DNA of 64,000 bases. It comes from an uncultured Alphaproteobacteria bacterium (GTDB lineage: Bacteria; Pseudomonadota; Alphaproteobacteria; Rs-D84). Positions 38,138 through 45,842 of this stretch are shown here, piece by piece. The notes beneath the pieces are model-generated. The model was not told the origin of the DNA and searched no databases. It was given only the letters and a program-made list of their open reading frames with translations. The stretch covers positions 25,421 through 89,420 of the forward strand of contig CALXLG010000001.1 in NCBI GenBank assembly GCA_944389135.1. Reading direction: 5' to 3'. How positions within the stretch are numbered: position 1 is the first letter of the stretch; each line of letters opens with the position of its first letter. A program made the position numbers and the translations under genes.

Positions 38138-38974
38138 ATGAAAAAAGAAAAACGTGAAGTAAATATAAAAAAAGAAACACGCAAGCGCCATGGGTGGCTC
38201 TGGTTCTTTATAATTCTGTTGCTTGCGGGCGGGATTGTTTGGTTATTGCAAGAACGCGGTGTTATAGACTTTGGCAGCATTAAACAATATTTTACAAAAG
38301 AAGAAGTTATTACAGAAAGTGTTGCAGAACAACAACCTGTTGAAACTGTATCTACAGAAACAGAGCAGGTTGAAATTCGCCCAGCATGCGCAATTGTAGA
38401 AGAGTTATTACTGCAGAATATTTGTAGCGAAACTGATAATAGAGTAGATTATCAATATGTTGCTGTGAATACATATGAAATTTTGGCAAAGCGTGGATGT
38501 CCTGAAAATGCACAGCTTTTTTCAGATTTAGCAATGCGCAGGAAAACAATTGCTGACGGTTTGGCGGCTGCATATGGTTTTGAAGATGATGCTATGACAT
38601 CAGCAGATTATTTATATTCTGATGAAAAAATCTGTGAAACTATTGAAAATAGAGTTATGCGTAATATAAATACGAGTGCATATCACTATAGCGATTTCTT
38701 AGAAAACGCAAAAACGTATGCGACACTGTATGAATATGGTTGTTGTGATAATAAAGTGGCATATATGCGTGCGGCGGTTCGTGAATTAGGTGTTGCAGTT
38801 GCATTGATGCCAACAGATAAAATGGACCGCGATGAAATCATAACAGTTGTAGAAATTTGTAAAAGTTTAGGGGTTGCAGATGCGGCACATTTAATGTTGC
38901 AACGTTTGAAAGCACGTGGTTATGATACGGAATTTTTATTAGAAATGGAGAATATAATACATAGTATAAGATAG
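38138..38974 (+). CDS. Membrane-anchored helical-repeat protein, family A member 3
   Basis: 278 aa. A Lys/Arg-rich N-terminus, one transmembrane helix (about 20-38), an acidic linker, then two Cys-containing helical units: PACAIVEELLLQ...YEILAKRGCPENAQLFSDLAMR and KICETIENRVMR...YATLYEYGCCDNKVAYMRAAVRELGVAVAL. These match the repeats in the 36065 and 36517 genes. It is the last gene before the tRNA pair. Confidence 0.72.
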   Translation: MKKEKREVNIKKETRKRHGWLWFFIILLLAGGIVWLLQERGVIDFGSIKQYFTKEEVITESVAEQQPVETVSTETEQVEIRPACAIVEELLLQNICSETDNRVDYQYVAVNTYEILAKRGCPENAQLFSDLAMRRKTIADGLAAAYGFEDDAMTSADYLYSDEKICETIENRVMRNINTSAYHYSDFLENAKTYATLYEYGCCDNKVAYMRAAVRELGVAVALMPTDKMDRDEIITVVEICKSLGVADAAHLMLQRLKARGYDTEFLLEMENIIHSIR

Positions 38975-38989
38975 TAATAAATTAAAGTC

Positions 38990-39017
38990 TTGCGTTTATA
39001 GAAAATTAGTATATAAT
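38990..39017 (+). promoter_or_regulatory. Promoter of tRNA-Gly/tRNA-Tyr
   Basis: TTGCGT (38990-38995), 16-nt spacer, TATAAT (39012-39017). All four tRNA promoters in the window use a 16-nt spacer. Confidence 0.65.
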
Positions 39018-39036
39018 CACAAGGCTTTGATTTGTT

Positions 39037-39111
39037 GCGGGCATAGTACAAAGGCTAGTATGCAAGCCTTCCAAGCTTGAAATGCGGGTTCGATTCCCGC
39101 TGCCCGCACCA
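39037..39111 (+). tRNA. tRNA-Gly (TCC)
   Basis: 75 nt with encoded CCA. Acceptor GCGGGCA/TGCCCGC is perfect, and anticodon stem CAAGC/GCTTG encloses CTTCCAA (anticodon TCC). Confidence 0.93.
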
Positions 39112-39116
39112 AGATT

Positions 39117-39203
39117 GGGCGTGCGCCGGAGTTGGAGAGCCGGGGCAGACTGTAAATCTGTTGGCTTAAGCCTGAGGTGGTTCGAATCCACCCACTCCCA
39201 CCA
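39117..39203 (+). tRNA. tRNA-Tyr (GTA)
   Basis: 87-nt class II tRNA with long variable arm and encoded CCA, 5 nt after tRNA-Gly. D-stem CCGG/CCGG, anticodon stem GCAGA/TCTGT with loop CTGTAAA, T-stem GGTGG/CCACC. The acceptor stem GGGCGTG/CACTCCC has one mismatch, C4 against T69. Confidence 0.9.
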
Positions 39204-39210
39204 GTAAATG

Positions 39211-39234
39211 CCGACCAAGTATGGTCGGTTTTTT
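39211..39234 (+). terminator. Terminator of the tRNA-Gly/Tyr unit
   Basis: CCGACC, AAGTAT loop, GGTCGG and six T. A near copy stands at 51476-51498, beyond the right end of the mobile element. Confidence 0.85.
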
Positions 39235-39290
39235 GTTTGTCCAAACATGGCCGATTTTCGGGATGTTTTCAGGGTGTTTTGTGGTAAAAA

Positions 39291-39302
39291 TATCTTGTAT
39301 GT
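39291..39302 (+). repeat. Candidate attL core
   Basis: Left copy of the 12-bp direct repeat, 57 nt after the tRNA-Tyr terminator and 126 nt before the first element gene. Confidence 0.5.
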
Positions 39303-39428
39303 ATATAAATCTCGCCAAAATGCCCAATTTTTTCAAAATTACATACAACGCCGATTTTTCAACTGGAGATCCGTTGAAATTTCGTCAGAAATACTTACAA
39401 TGCACTTGATGGCAAAGGAGTGTAAAAA

Positions 39429-40088
39429 ATGCCAAAAAATAATGTGAATAAAATTACCATTCCAAAAGCGAAAGAATATTTAAATTTTATTGATAATATT
39501 TTGACGGATTTGTTGGTAACACGACGAATTTTTATGGATTTTGACTGTGCGCTAACAGAACAAAAAGCTAAGCAAAATTTGTTCACAGATTTTATTTTGC
39601 GTTTATATTATCAGTATTTGATTTTAAATTTATGTAAGTTGTTGGAATATAAATCACAAAACCAATACACATTAAGACATTTTATAAACACTATTAAAAA
39701 TACAGAATGTGGAAATTATCAAATGTTTGAAGAATCTATGCGTGATGCAACCATATATATGCATGAACTTGGAACACATAACGTTAAAAAGATGAAAATC
39801 GGTGATTTGATGCTTAAAGAATTTAAAGAGATTGATTTTGATGCCGATCTAGATTTTGTAGAATCTATTTACAATAGAATCAAAGATTTTCGCAATAAAA
39901 AGGTATGCCATAATGACATTGATTATGTTGAACATGAACATCTTCCATCAATAGATGAATTACATGATACTATTGATAAGATAAAAAATATGTTTGTTAA
40001 ATATTTTCATATATTTAGAATAGCAATGGTTTATGATGACTTAGATAGGCCTCAAAGATACAGAAATTTTAAACTAGTTTTGAAATAA
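39429..40088 (+). CDS. HEPN-like protein (AbiU2/AbiV-type size), element left end
   Basis: 219 aa, all helical and with no signal peptide. The segment IKDFRNKKVCHNDID has R155 and H161 in the R-x5-H spacing accepted for HEPN ribonucleases (R-x4-6-H), and a hydrophobic helix (about 58-75, LRLYYQYLILNLCKLLEYK) precedes it, as in AbiU2-like abortive infection proteins. A role as an RNA-cleaving defence or toxin protein is therefore plausible but rests on a short motif. AAAGGAGTG precedes the ATG. No antitoxin gene is adjacent. Confidence 0.6.
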   Translation: MPKNNVNKITIPKAKEYLNFIDNILTDLLVTRRIFMDFDCALTEQKAKQNLFTDFILRLYYQYLILNLCKLLEYKSQNQYTLRHFINTIKNTECGNYQMFEESMRDATIYMHELGTHNVKKMKIGDLMLKEFKEIDFDADLDFVESIYNRIKDFRNKKVCHNDIDYVEHEHLPSIDELHDTIDKIKNMFVKYFHIFRIAMVYDDLDRPQRYRNFKLVLK

Positions 40089-40090
40089 TG

Positions 40091-41680
40091 TTAGATACCG
40101 GAAGGTAAATTAAACAACTTATCAACACTACATCGCAACTTACCGGACATGATGTCATTGATGGTATGCGGGTTCATATATGCAAGTTTCAGATGACGAT
40201 ATACACTGCTTTCCGAAACATTTTCTGTTTTTGCGATTGATTTATAATCCCCATTGTGTTCGTATAATTCACGATACTTAAATGCACGTGCAAACGCCCG
40301 CACAATCAAGTGATTATTGTCACTTATGCTGATTGCACCAGATTTGCCACAATTATATTCATTGCATTTATTATACTTGCTAAGGATAAATTGGCGTTCA
40401 ATTATCACCGCGTCTTTATTGATAATATATGTCATGTCATCAGCATTTTCATTTATGAAACTTTCACTAATAAACAGCTTTAATTCGTTATTAAGCTCCA
40501 GATAGAAAGTTAATTTATTTTCGGAATATACAACTTTTGTAATAATTGTTTTTATAAAATCACGCTTTTGATTATATGACATATTTTGTATATCTATGCG
40601 TTTTAATAACAATGCTGTATCTGGCGGAATGTCACGCATAGACGAATTTAGAAACTCACTAATCGTATTCATTGCGATTTCATCAATACTGAGCGATGGG
40701 ATATAAAATCCAGATTTAGCGTAATAGTATTTTACCGGTTGCCCCAGTTTTCGTGTTTGTTGGTTTGTAAACTTTGTGCCATCTATATCGAACAATTTTC
40801 CAGTTAGTAAATTTGGTGAACCAACATAACGATTACCTTTGTTATTACCATTTCTTGCGAGTGCCATTTGAACGCGATTGAATAAATCTTTATCAATGAT
40901 TGCCGCGTGTTCACCAGGCACCGATGTCCCACCAGATTTACAAACCATGTTGCCAATATATACTTCATCACGTAACAGGTTGTGCATAGTTTGTTGATAA
41001 AATTCTGCACCGCCGCGTACAACACCCTTCTTGGTTACCCATTGTTTATTATGAATGTTTTGTGTACGAGCAAAGCGGACTAATTCAACCACAGATTGTA
41101 ATTCAATGTATTTTTCAAATAGTGTTTTTACCTGTCCTGCCTCGGTCGAATTTACTACAAGTTTCTTATTTATAATGTCATAACCAAGTCGCGGATTACC
41201 ACCAACCCAAATACCTTTGGCTTTTGATGCACGTATTTTATCCCGCACCCGTTCAGATGCAACTTCGCGTTCAAACTGAGCAAACGACAATAACATATTT
41301 AATGTCAATTTGCCCATAGAATTTGATGTATCAAACGATTGTGTGATTGATACAAAATTCGCATTATATTTTTTAAAGTATTTCATCATATTATGAAAGT
41401 CCAGAATTGAACGCGATAATCGGTCAACCTTATACACCACCACAGTATTAACCAGACCATGTGCCATATCATCCAACATTTGTTTTAATGCGGGTCGCTC
41501 CATCGTTCCACCAGATATTGCCGCATCACTATATGTTTTATAATATTGCCAACCATTAAATGATTGTGACGCAATATATGCCTTGCACGACTCTTCTTGG
41601 TTTTGCAGAGAATTAAATTCCATACCCAATCCATGTTACGTTGATTTACGAACGTATATGGCACATCTATTTACCGTCAT
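40091..41680 (-). pseudogene. Large serine recombinase interrupted by an in-frame TAA
   Basis: The open part (from 41629 or 41623 to 40091) encodes a resolvase catalytic region (VDRLSRS, MGKLTLNMLLSFAQFEREV), a Recombinase domain and a C-terminal coiled-coil/HTH tail, about 510 aa. It lacks the family N-terminus. Reading upstream in the same frame gives ATG at 41680 and MTVNRCAIYVRKST, then TAA at 41638-41636, then HGLGMEFNSL. The catalytic serine (YVRKS) is thus cut off from the rest by one codon that should be an acidic residue such as GAA. The start at 41680 overlaps the DUF2924 gene, as usual. Without readthrough the protein should be inactive. Confidence 0.88.
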
Positions 41681-42107
41681 GTTTGTTCCTTCTTGCTATT
41701 CTAAAAAAGTCCGGACCAGACACCTTTATGCCCGTAATATCCAGCGCAATCGCAGATAATGTTTTATATAGTTTGTCTTTATACACAAACCCATTATCTG
41801 CCACAATTACATTGTGCGTTATGCCACGAAACGTTTTGGTTATGGTGCTACCGATGGTCAAATCGTATTTGTTTTTGTGCACCTTATCCAAACAAGCGTC
41901 TGGGTTATCCTTATATTTGCGAATTTTTACCATATATTTTGGTTCTATTCGCAGTTTTAATCGGTCACTTTGGATGTAATACCACAAGGCAAAATTCTGC
42001 CGTTTGAACGGATATGGACAGTATTTTGCCCATAATTGCCCGCGTTCTGCAAACGGTAAGTGTTTCAGTTCATCAAAACTTTGTGGTATATCAATTTCGT
42101 GCGACAT
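41667..42107 (-). CDS. DUF2924 phage protein
   Basis: 146 aa from the ATG at 42107 (AAAGGGG upstream); a further in-frame ATG at 42128 is less likely. The C-terminal half has the DUF2924 pattern: GSTITKTFRGITHNVIVADNG, then GFVYKDKLYKTLSAIALDITGIKVSGPDFF (written in part). DUF2924 genes typically sit just upstream of large serine recombinases in alphaproteobacterial prophages, as here, with a 14-nt overlap. Molecular role unknown, perhaps a partner of the recombinase. Confidence 0.82.
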   Translation of the reverse strand: MSHEIDIPQSFDELKHLPFAERGQLWAKYCPYPFKRQNFALWYYIQSDRLKLRIEPKYMVKIRKYKDNPDACLDKVHKNKYDLTIGSTITKTFRGITHNVIVADNGFVYKDKLYKTLSAIALDITGIKVSGPDFFRIARRNKHDGK

Positions 42108-42236
42108 GTTGACCCCTTTTAATGTCATGCAATTACTGCTCTGAAAGCCTCAGAAGTCAAGTTAATAAAGATAATAAAATGACTGGACTTTCGGGGGAAT
42201 ATAATCATCAATACGACAATCTAAAAAGGATTGTCT

Positions 42237-42449
42237 ATGAAATATAAACACTATCGGGAAATTGAACCAAATAATAAGACCGATTTTATTATGCTCTATT
42301 TCGCAGCATGTAGGTCATTACGAGAATTAGAGACCGCAATCCGCAGGACCAATAATGGCAATTTAACTTGTCGCCAGGCATGGTTGCTTCGCAGAATTCA
42401 ATACAAACTGACCCAAATGGCGGCATTATGGAAGAAGCAATCTTTATAA
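42237..42449 (+). CDS. Small basic protein of unknown function
   Basis: 70 aa from the ATG at 42237 with AAAAGGA upstream (an in-frame TTG lies 6 nt before). Helical, Arg/Lys-rich, with RSLRELETAIRRTNNG and CRQAWLLRRIQYKL segments. Possibly a nucleic-acid-binding element protein; no family recognised. It stands alone between divergent units. Confidence 0.5.
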   Translation: MKYKHYREIEPNNKTDFIMLYFAACRSLRELETAIRRTNNGNLTCRQAWLLRRIQYKLTQMAALWKKQSL

Positions 42450-42454
42450 ATTTG

Positions 42455-42480
42455 TAAAAAAAGAGCGTCCGGAGCCGCTC
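42455..42480 (-). terminator. Terminator of the HNH gene
   Basis: On the minus strand GAGCG, GCTCCGGA loop region, CGCTC and seven T, 20 nt after the HNH stop. Confidence 0.75.
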
Positions 42481-42499
42481 ATTCAAAAACATCCAAACG

Positions 42500-42733
42500 T
42501 TATAAACAACACGGGTATCCTCTCGTGCATTCGCACTGATTTCCTGCACGTCTTAACGCTTTTTGTTTTACATCATCACTAAATGCTGGTGGACTTTTGT
42601 GATTTGTATCACCATATGATGCTGTTTCTGCATGACATTTTTGACATAGCACTTTTGCATTGTCTAAATCATTCCCACCATTGATTCTGATGTGATGAAC
42701 CTCAAGATTTGTCGTTCTGCGACATCTGGCCAT
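42500..42733 (-). CDS. Small HNH endonuclease-like protein
   Basis: 77 aa from the ATG at 42733, which has a perfect AGGAGGTG box. LEVHHIRINGGNDLDNAKVLCQKCH contains the HNH core (HH, N, H) and one CxxC. The first zinc CxxC is reduced to a single Cys (MARC). Unusually, a segment that normally opens such proteins (KALRRAGNQCECTRGYPC) follows the HNH core here. HNH proteins next to terminases take part in packaging or are mobile nicking enzymes. Confidence 0.72.
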   Translation of the reverse strand: MARCRRTTNLEVHHIRINGGNDLDNAKVLCQKCHAETASYGDTNHKSPPAFSDDVKQKALRRAGNQCECTRGYPCCL

Positions 42734-42869
42734 ATTGCTCACCTCCTTTATTGCCTGTACCCTGGTTGGCTCTCAGTTCGTAAAATAGAAACCACTTTAC
42801 AACCGAAAACGGAAGTGATAAAATCAGAGACGTGTAAGGGTCACTGTTTTATGGTGATTTCTAAAATGC

Positions 42870-42907
42870 ACTCTCTATTTTCTGCCGGAATTTAGAGAGT
42901 TTTTTTG
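42870..42907 (+). terminator. Plus-strand terminator upstream of the repressor
   Basis: ACTCTCTA (42870-42877) and TAGAGAGT (42893-42900) followed by seven T. It insulates the repressor, or ends a short plus-strand transcript from 42743-42870 in which I see no convincing gene. The rest of the 42743-43093 gap holds only the operator-like repeats and a -10. Confidence 0.7.
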
Positions 42908-42971
42908 TTCTTATGACTGTTGCCCTAAGAACAAGGATTATTATATATGATGTTATGTAAAAAATCAAGGA

Positions 42972-43034
42972 ATTTTTATAAAAAATAATAAGTTTTTGTA
43001 TTATTTTTATAAAAAAACAATATTTTTATAAAAT
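42972..43034 (+). promoter_or_regulatory. Three operator-like palindromes before the S24 repressor
   Basis: The palindrome TTTTTATAAAAA occurs at 42973-42984 and 43004-43015, and a one-base variant ATTTTTATAAAAT at 43022-43034. A -10 TATAAT follows at 43063-43068, 26 nt before the ATG. Three spaced operators before a self-cleaving repressor is a lambda-like arrangement. Confidence 0.6.
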
Positions 43035-43093
43035 ATTGCTTTTGTTTTTAATAAATTAATGTTATAATACAAACACGCAAACAGGGAATAAAA

Positions 43094-43690
43094 ATGAAAA
43101 ACGAGATTATTGCGCTTTTGCGAACCGAGGGTGAGCTGACACTTACTGGGATACAGGATAAGTTAGAAAAAAAACATAAACCTGTTGTAGCGTATCATCT
43201 GCGCGGATTAATTGATAGAGGACTTGTTCATAAAACCCAAAACAAAACTTATAAACTGGTTGATTGTGACGGGTTACAGGTTAATGGTGTTGAAACAATA
43301 ATTATACCACGAATTATTGCAAAAGCTGGTCCTAATGATGTGTTTTTATCCGAAAACGTTTCCACATATGAACTAAATAAAAAAGATACGTCTTATAAGC
43401 CAGAAGATTTGATAATAGTGCAAGTGTCCGGCACATCCATGGAACCGACATTTTCCGATGGAGACATGCTATTATTTCGCAAAACATTTGAAAAACCAGA
43501 AAATAATTCAATCGTTTTATGGCGAGTTGACGATGGTGCAAAAATAAAACGAATAAAATGGGTTGACTCGTCAGAGGAATCTTATGGATTATTATTATCG
43601 GACAATGTTAGTGACCCAGACAACACACCAATTCGCATTGATGATAATAATTCCGAATTTATAGGCAAATTTGTATCTCGTATCAATTAA
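43094..43690 (+). CDS. S24-family self-cleaving repressor (LexA/CI-like)
   Basis: 198 aa. An N-terminal winged-helix (about 1-55; KPVVAYHLRGLIDRGLV recognition region) is followed by an S24 peptidase domain: A78-G79 cleavage site (IAKAG), nucleophile S115 in VSGTSMEPTF, and catalytic Lys in DGAKIKR (K150 or K152). It would hold the element's genes off until RecA-stimulated cleavage after DNA damage. The TcmP gene starts 29 nt after the stop on the same strand, so the cargo may share this control. Confidence 0.88.
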   Translation: MKNEIIALLRTEGELTLTGIQDKLEKKHKPVVAYHLRGLIDRGLVHKTQNKTYKLVDCDGLQVNGVETIIIPRIIAKAGPNDVFLSENVSTYELNKKDTSYKPEDLIIVQVSGTSMEPTFSDGDMLLFRKTFEKPENNSIVLWRVDDGAKIKRIKWVDSSEESYGLLLSDNVSDPDNTPIRIDDNNSEFIGKFVSRIN

Positions 43691-43719
43691 TGTTAAAAAA
43701 GAGAAACGGAGATAATAAT

Positions 43720-44781
43720 ATGGATACTAGAAATATAATTACGGAACACAGTAAAATAAAATTAGAAATTTACAAAAAATATTTGAAAGCGTATTTGTCT
43801 ATAATGGCTTTACCCAATGTCCCATATCAGCATATATCTGTTATAGATCCTTTTGCGGGCATGGGAAAAGATGATAAAGGTACAGAAGGTAGTGCATCCA
43901 TTGCAAAAAGTGTTTTTGATGAATTGTATCCTGTTTTCATTAGCAATGGGAAAATTCCACATTTGTTTTTAAACGAATTGGATATTAACCGTTTTGCAAA
44001 ATTAAAAGAAAATGTATCATCGGCAGAATATATTAATTTTTCTAGTGATGATGCTAATAAATTTATATCGAATACCGCTAATGGCTTGATGGGACATGCG
44101 CTTTATTTTATAGACCCTTTTGGATATACGCAACTTGATAAAACCACATACGATTCATATTTATTCGGCAAAAACAATACAGATATTTTAATTTTTATTC
44201 CTGTTTATCATATTTATAGATTTTTACGCAAAGAAGAAAATTCTGAACAATTAAAACCTATCGCGGAATTTTTAAAAGATATCGACATATCCGAAAGCAG
44301 CGTAAAAAATCTTAAAACATATAGGGAGTTCACCAATGTTGTTGCTGACGCATTAAAAGAAAAATCTAATACACATTTTGTTTATTATAAAATATTAGAT
44401 AACGAAACAAGCAATTCTCATTATGCATTATTCTATATTTCAAAAAATGTACTAGGCGCACAAAAATTTCTTGAGATCATGGATCAAATGAAACAACCAA
44501 GTTTATTTTATAATATTATATCTGAACCAGAACACTTCAGATTTGAAAATGGGTTAAAACAAAATCAAGTTTTAAACAATCGTCAAATATATTTGGGCGG
44601 AATTGTATGTGGATTATTACCAAAGGATATACGAAAAATATTGAAGTCTTTAGAAGAAGAAGGTAAAATATCTGTAAAGTCATTAACTGGGTACGAACGT
44701 AAAAGGAAGGCGTTTCCTGTAGATTACAGCGATTATATAAACAAACAACCTAAAATAGAAGTTTTTTGGGTGGGGAAATGA
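43720..44781 (+). CDS. tcmP: Three-Cys-motif partner protein TcmP
   Basis: 353 aa from the ATG at 43720, chosen for its CGGAG box (an ATG at 43690 overlapping the previous stop is the alternative). KIKLEIYKKYLKAYLSIM followed by VIDPFAGMG ... GSASIA and YFIDPFGYTQL is the TcmP family pattern, a Rossmann-like, methyltransferase-related fold. The C-terminal 80 residues resemble a winged helix. TcmP proteins occur beside a three-Cys-motif protein, and the next gene is one. Their joint function is not established as far as I know. Confidence 0.8.
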   Translation: MDTRNIITEHSKIKLEIYKKYLKAYLSIMALPNVPYQHISVIDPFAGMGKDDKGTEGSASIAKSVFDELYPVFISNGKIPHLFLNELDINRFAKLKENVSSAEYINFSSDDANKFISNTANGLMGHALYFIDPFGYTQLDKTTYDSYLFGKNNTDILIFIPVYHIYRFLRKEENSEQLKPIAEFLKDIDISESSVKNLKTYREFTNVVADALKEKSNTHFVYYKILDNETSNSHYALFYISKNVLGAQKFLEIMDQMKQPSLFYNIISEPEHFRFENGLKQNQVLNNRQIYLGGIVCGLLPKDIRKILKSLEEEGKISVKSLTGYERKRKAFPVDYSDYINKQPKIEVFWVGK

Positions 44782-45554
44782 AAAAAGTTTTAGGATATAT
44801 TGAAAGGAAATCCATGCTTTACAAAACAGGTGTAGAGTATGGTGATTATACCATGAATCATGTCGTTGGTTGTTCCCATGGTTGTTTGTATCCTTGTTAT
44901 GCTTTTCTCATGGCTAAACGTTTCGGGACAGTTAAAGATTATCAAGAATGGATTAGTCCAAAATTGGTGTCCAATACACTTGCATTACTTGATGCAGAAA
45001 TCCCAAAATTAAAGTCAAAAATAAAATCTGTTCAGTTGTGTTTCACGACAGACCCATTTATGTATGGTTACGACGAAATAAAAAAGATGAGCTTAGCATC
45101 GGTGAAAAAATTGAATGATGCAGGTATAAAATGCACTGTGTTGACTAAGGGTACTTTACCAAAGGAACTGGCAGAGTTATCTAAAGAAAATGAATATGGT
45201 ATAACATTGGTTTCTTTGGATGAACAATATCGAAAAAAAATAGAACCAGGTTCTGCACCATACAAAAAAAGAATCGAAGCTTTGAAATATCTACACGATA
45301 AAGGTTTTAAAACTTGGGTTAGTATAGAACCATATCCAACACCAAATCTCATAGAGCAGAATTTAGATGATATTTTAGAAGCATTAAAATTTACAGATAA
45401 AATTATATTTGGTAGAACAAATTATAATAAAGAAATATCCGCATTTAAAACCCATAAACTGTTTTATAATGAACAGGCCGCTAAAGTTATTAAATTCTGC
45501 AAAAAACACAAAAAATTGTGGCATATTAAAAACGGTACCATTACAGAATTATAA
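44778..45554 (+). CDS. Three-Cys-motif, radical-SAM-like protein (TcmP partner)
   Basis: 258 aa from the ATG at 44778, which overlaps the tcmP stop (ATGA). VVGCSHGCLYPCYAF places C32, C36 and C40 as C-x3-C-x3-C, one residue longer than the canonical radical-SAM C-x3-C-x2-C. The rest looks like a partial TIM barrel: VQLCFTTDPF, CTVLTKGT, ITLVSLDE, TWVSIEPYPTP, as in SplB/Gp37-Gp68-like proteins. It probably binds an Fe-S cluster. Substrate unknown; pairing with TcmP on mobile DNA hints at nucleic-acid or protein modification. Confidence 0.78.
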   Translation: MKKVLGYIERKSMLYKTGVEYGDYTMNHVVGCSHGCLYPCYAFLMAKRFGTVKDYQEWISPKLVSNTLALLDAEIPKLKSKIKSVQLCFTTDPFMYGYDEIKKMSLASVKKLNDAGIKCTVLTKGTLPKELAELSKENEYGITLVSLDEQYRKKIEPGSAPYKKRIEALKYLHDKGFKTWVSIEPYPTPNLIEQNLDDILEALKFTDKIIFGRTNYNKEISAFKTHKLFYNEQAAKVIKFCKKHKKLWHIKNGTITEL

Positions 45555-45619
45555 TAATATGGTTTAATAACTTGATTATTGCTTTATTTTAAGGTATGTT
45601 TTTGATGAATCCAATGAGA

Positions 45620-45820
45620 GTTGGGTTCGGGGCTGTCCTAGCCCGTTTATCCGGTGCGAAAGCATCGTTATTACTGATGTTTCGGTGCTTTTTGCACCGT
45701 AATGTCCCTGACGTTATGGTCGGGGAGTCGTGTGCCATACAATAGGGGCAACCCGAAAGCCACGGAATCAATGATAAACTGATTAGGAACTCCCCGGCCG
45801 CCAATTCTTAATTGGCGGTC
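45620..45820 (+). ncRNA. Strongly structured RNA region, possibly C4-antisense-like
   Basis: The 288-nt gap contains a chain of stems: GGGCT/AGCCC (45630-45644), CGGTGC-GAAA-GCATCG (45652-45667), CGGTGC-TTTTT-GCACCG (45683-45699), CCCTGAC/GTCGGGG (45706-45725) and CCGCCAATT/AATTGGCGG (45798-45818). A long-range GGGGAGT/ACTCCCC (45722-45728 with 45789-45795) competes with the fourth stem. The two CGGTGC arms can swap partners. The GGGGCTGTCCTAGCCC start recalls phage C4 antisense RNAs, from memory and unverified. It could be a leader RNA for the nuclease gene at 45843. Confidence 0.5.
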
Positions 45821-45842
45821 AACATTTTATACGGGGATAAAG

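Noticed and set aside
39006..39348. Overlapping minus-strand ORFs containing GGFEPPQA and AGIEPAFQA
   Set aside because: Typical spurious translations of the antisense strand of tRNA genes; they lie over tRNA-Gly and tRNA-Tyr.
41623..41629. TTG/ATG as the natural start of the recombinase
   Set aside because: The normal N-terminus with the catalytic serine is readable upstream in the same frame, broken only by one TAA.
42692..42895. Plus-strand ORF of 67 codons before the repressor
   Set aside because: It runs antisense through the HNH gene start and ends inside a terminator hairpin; no ribosome site.
45589..45804. Minus-strand ORF of 71 codons (MAAGEFLISLSLIPW...)
   Set aside because: It lies exactly over the structured RNA region, has no ribosome binding site, and looks like a by-product of the RNA stems.
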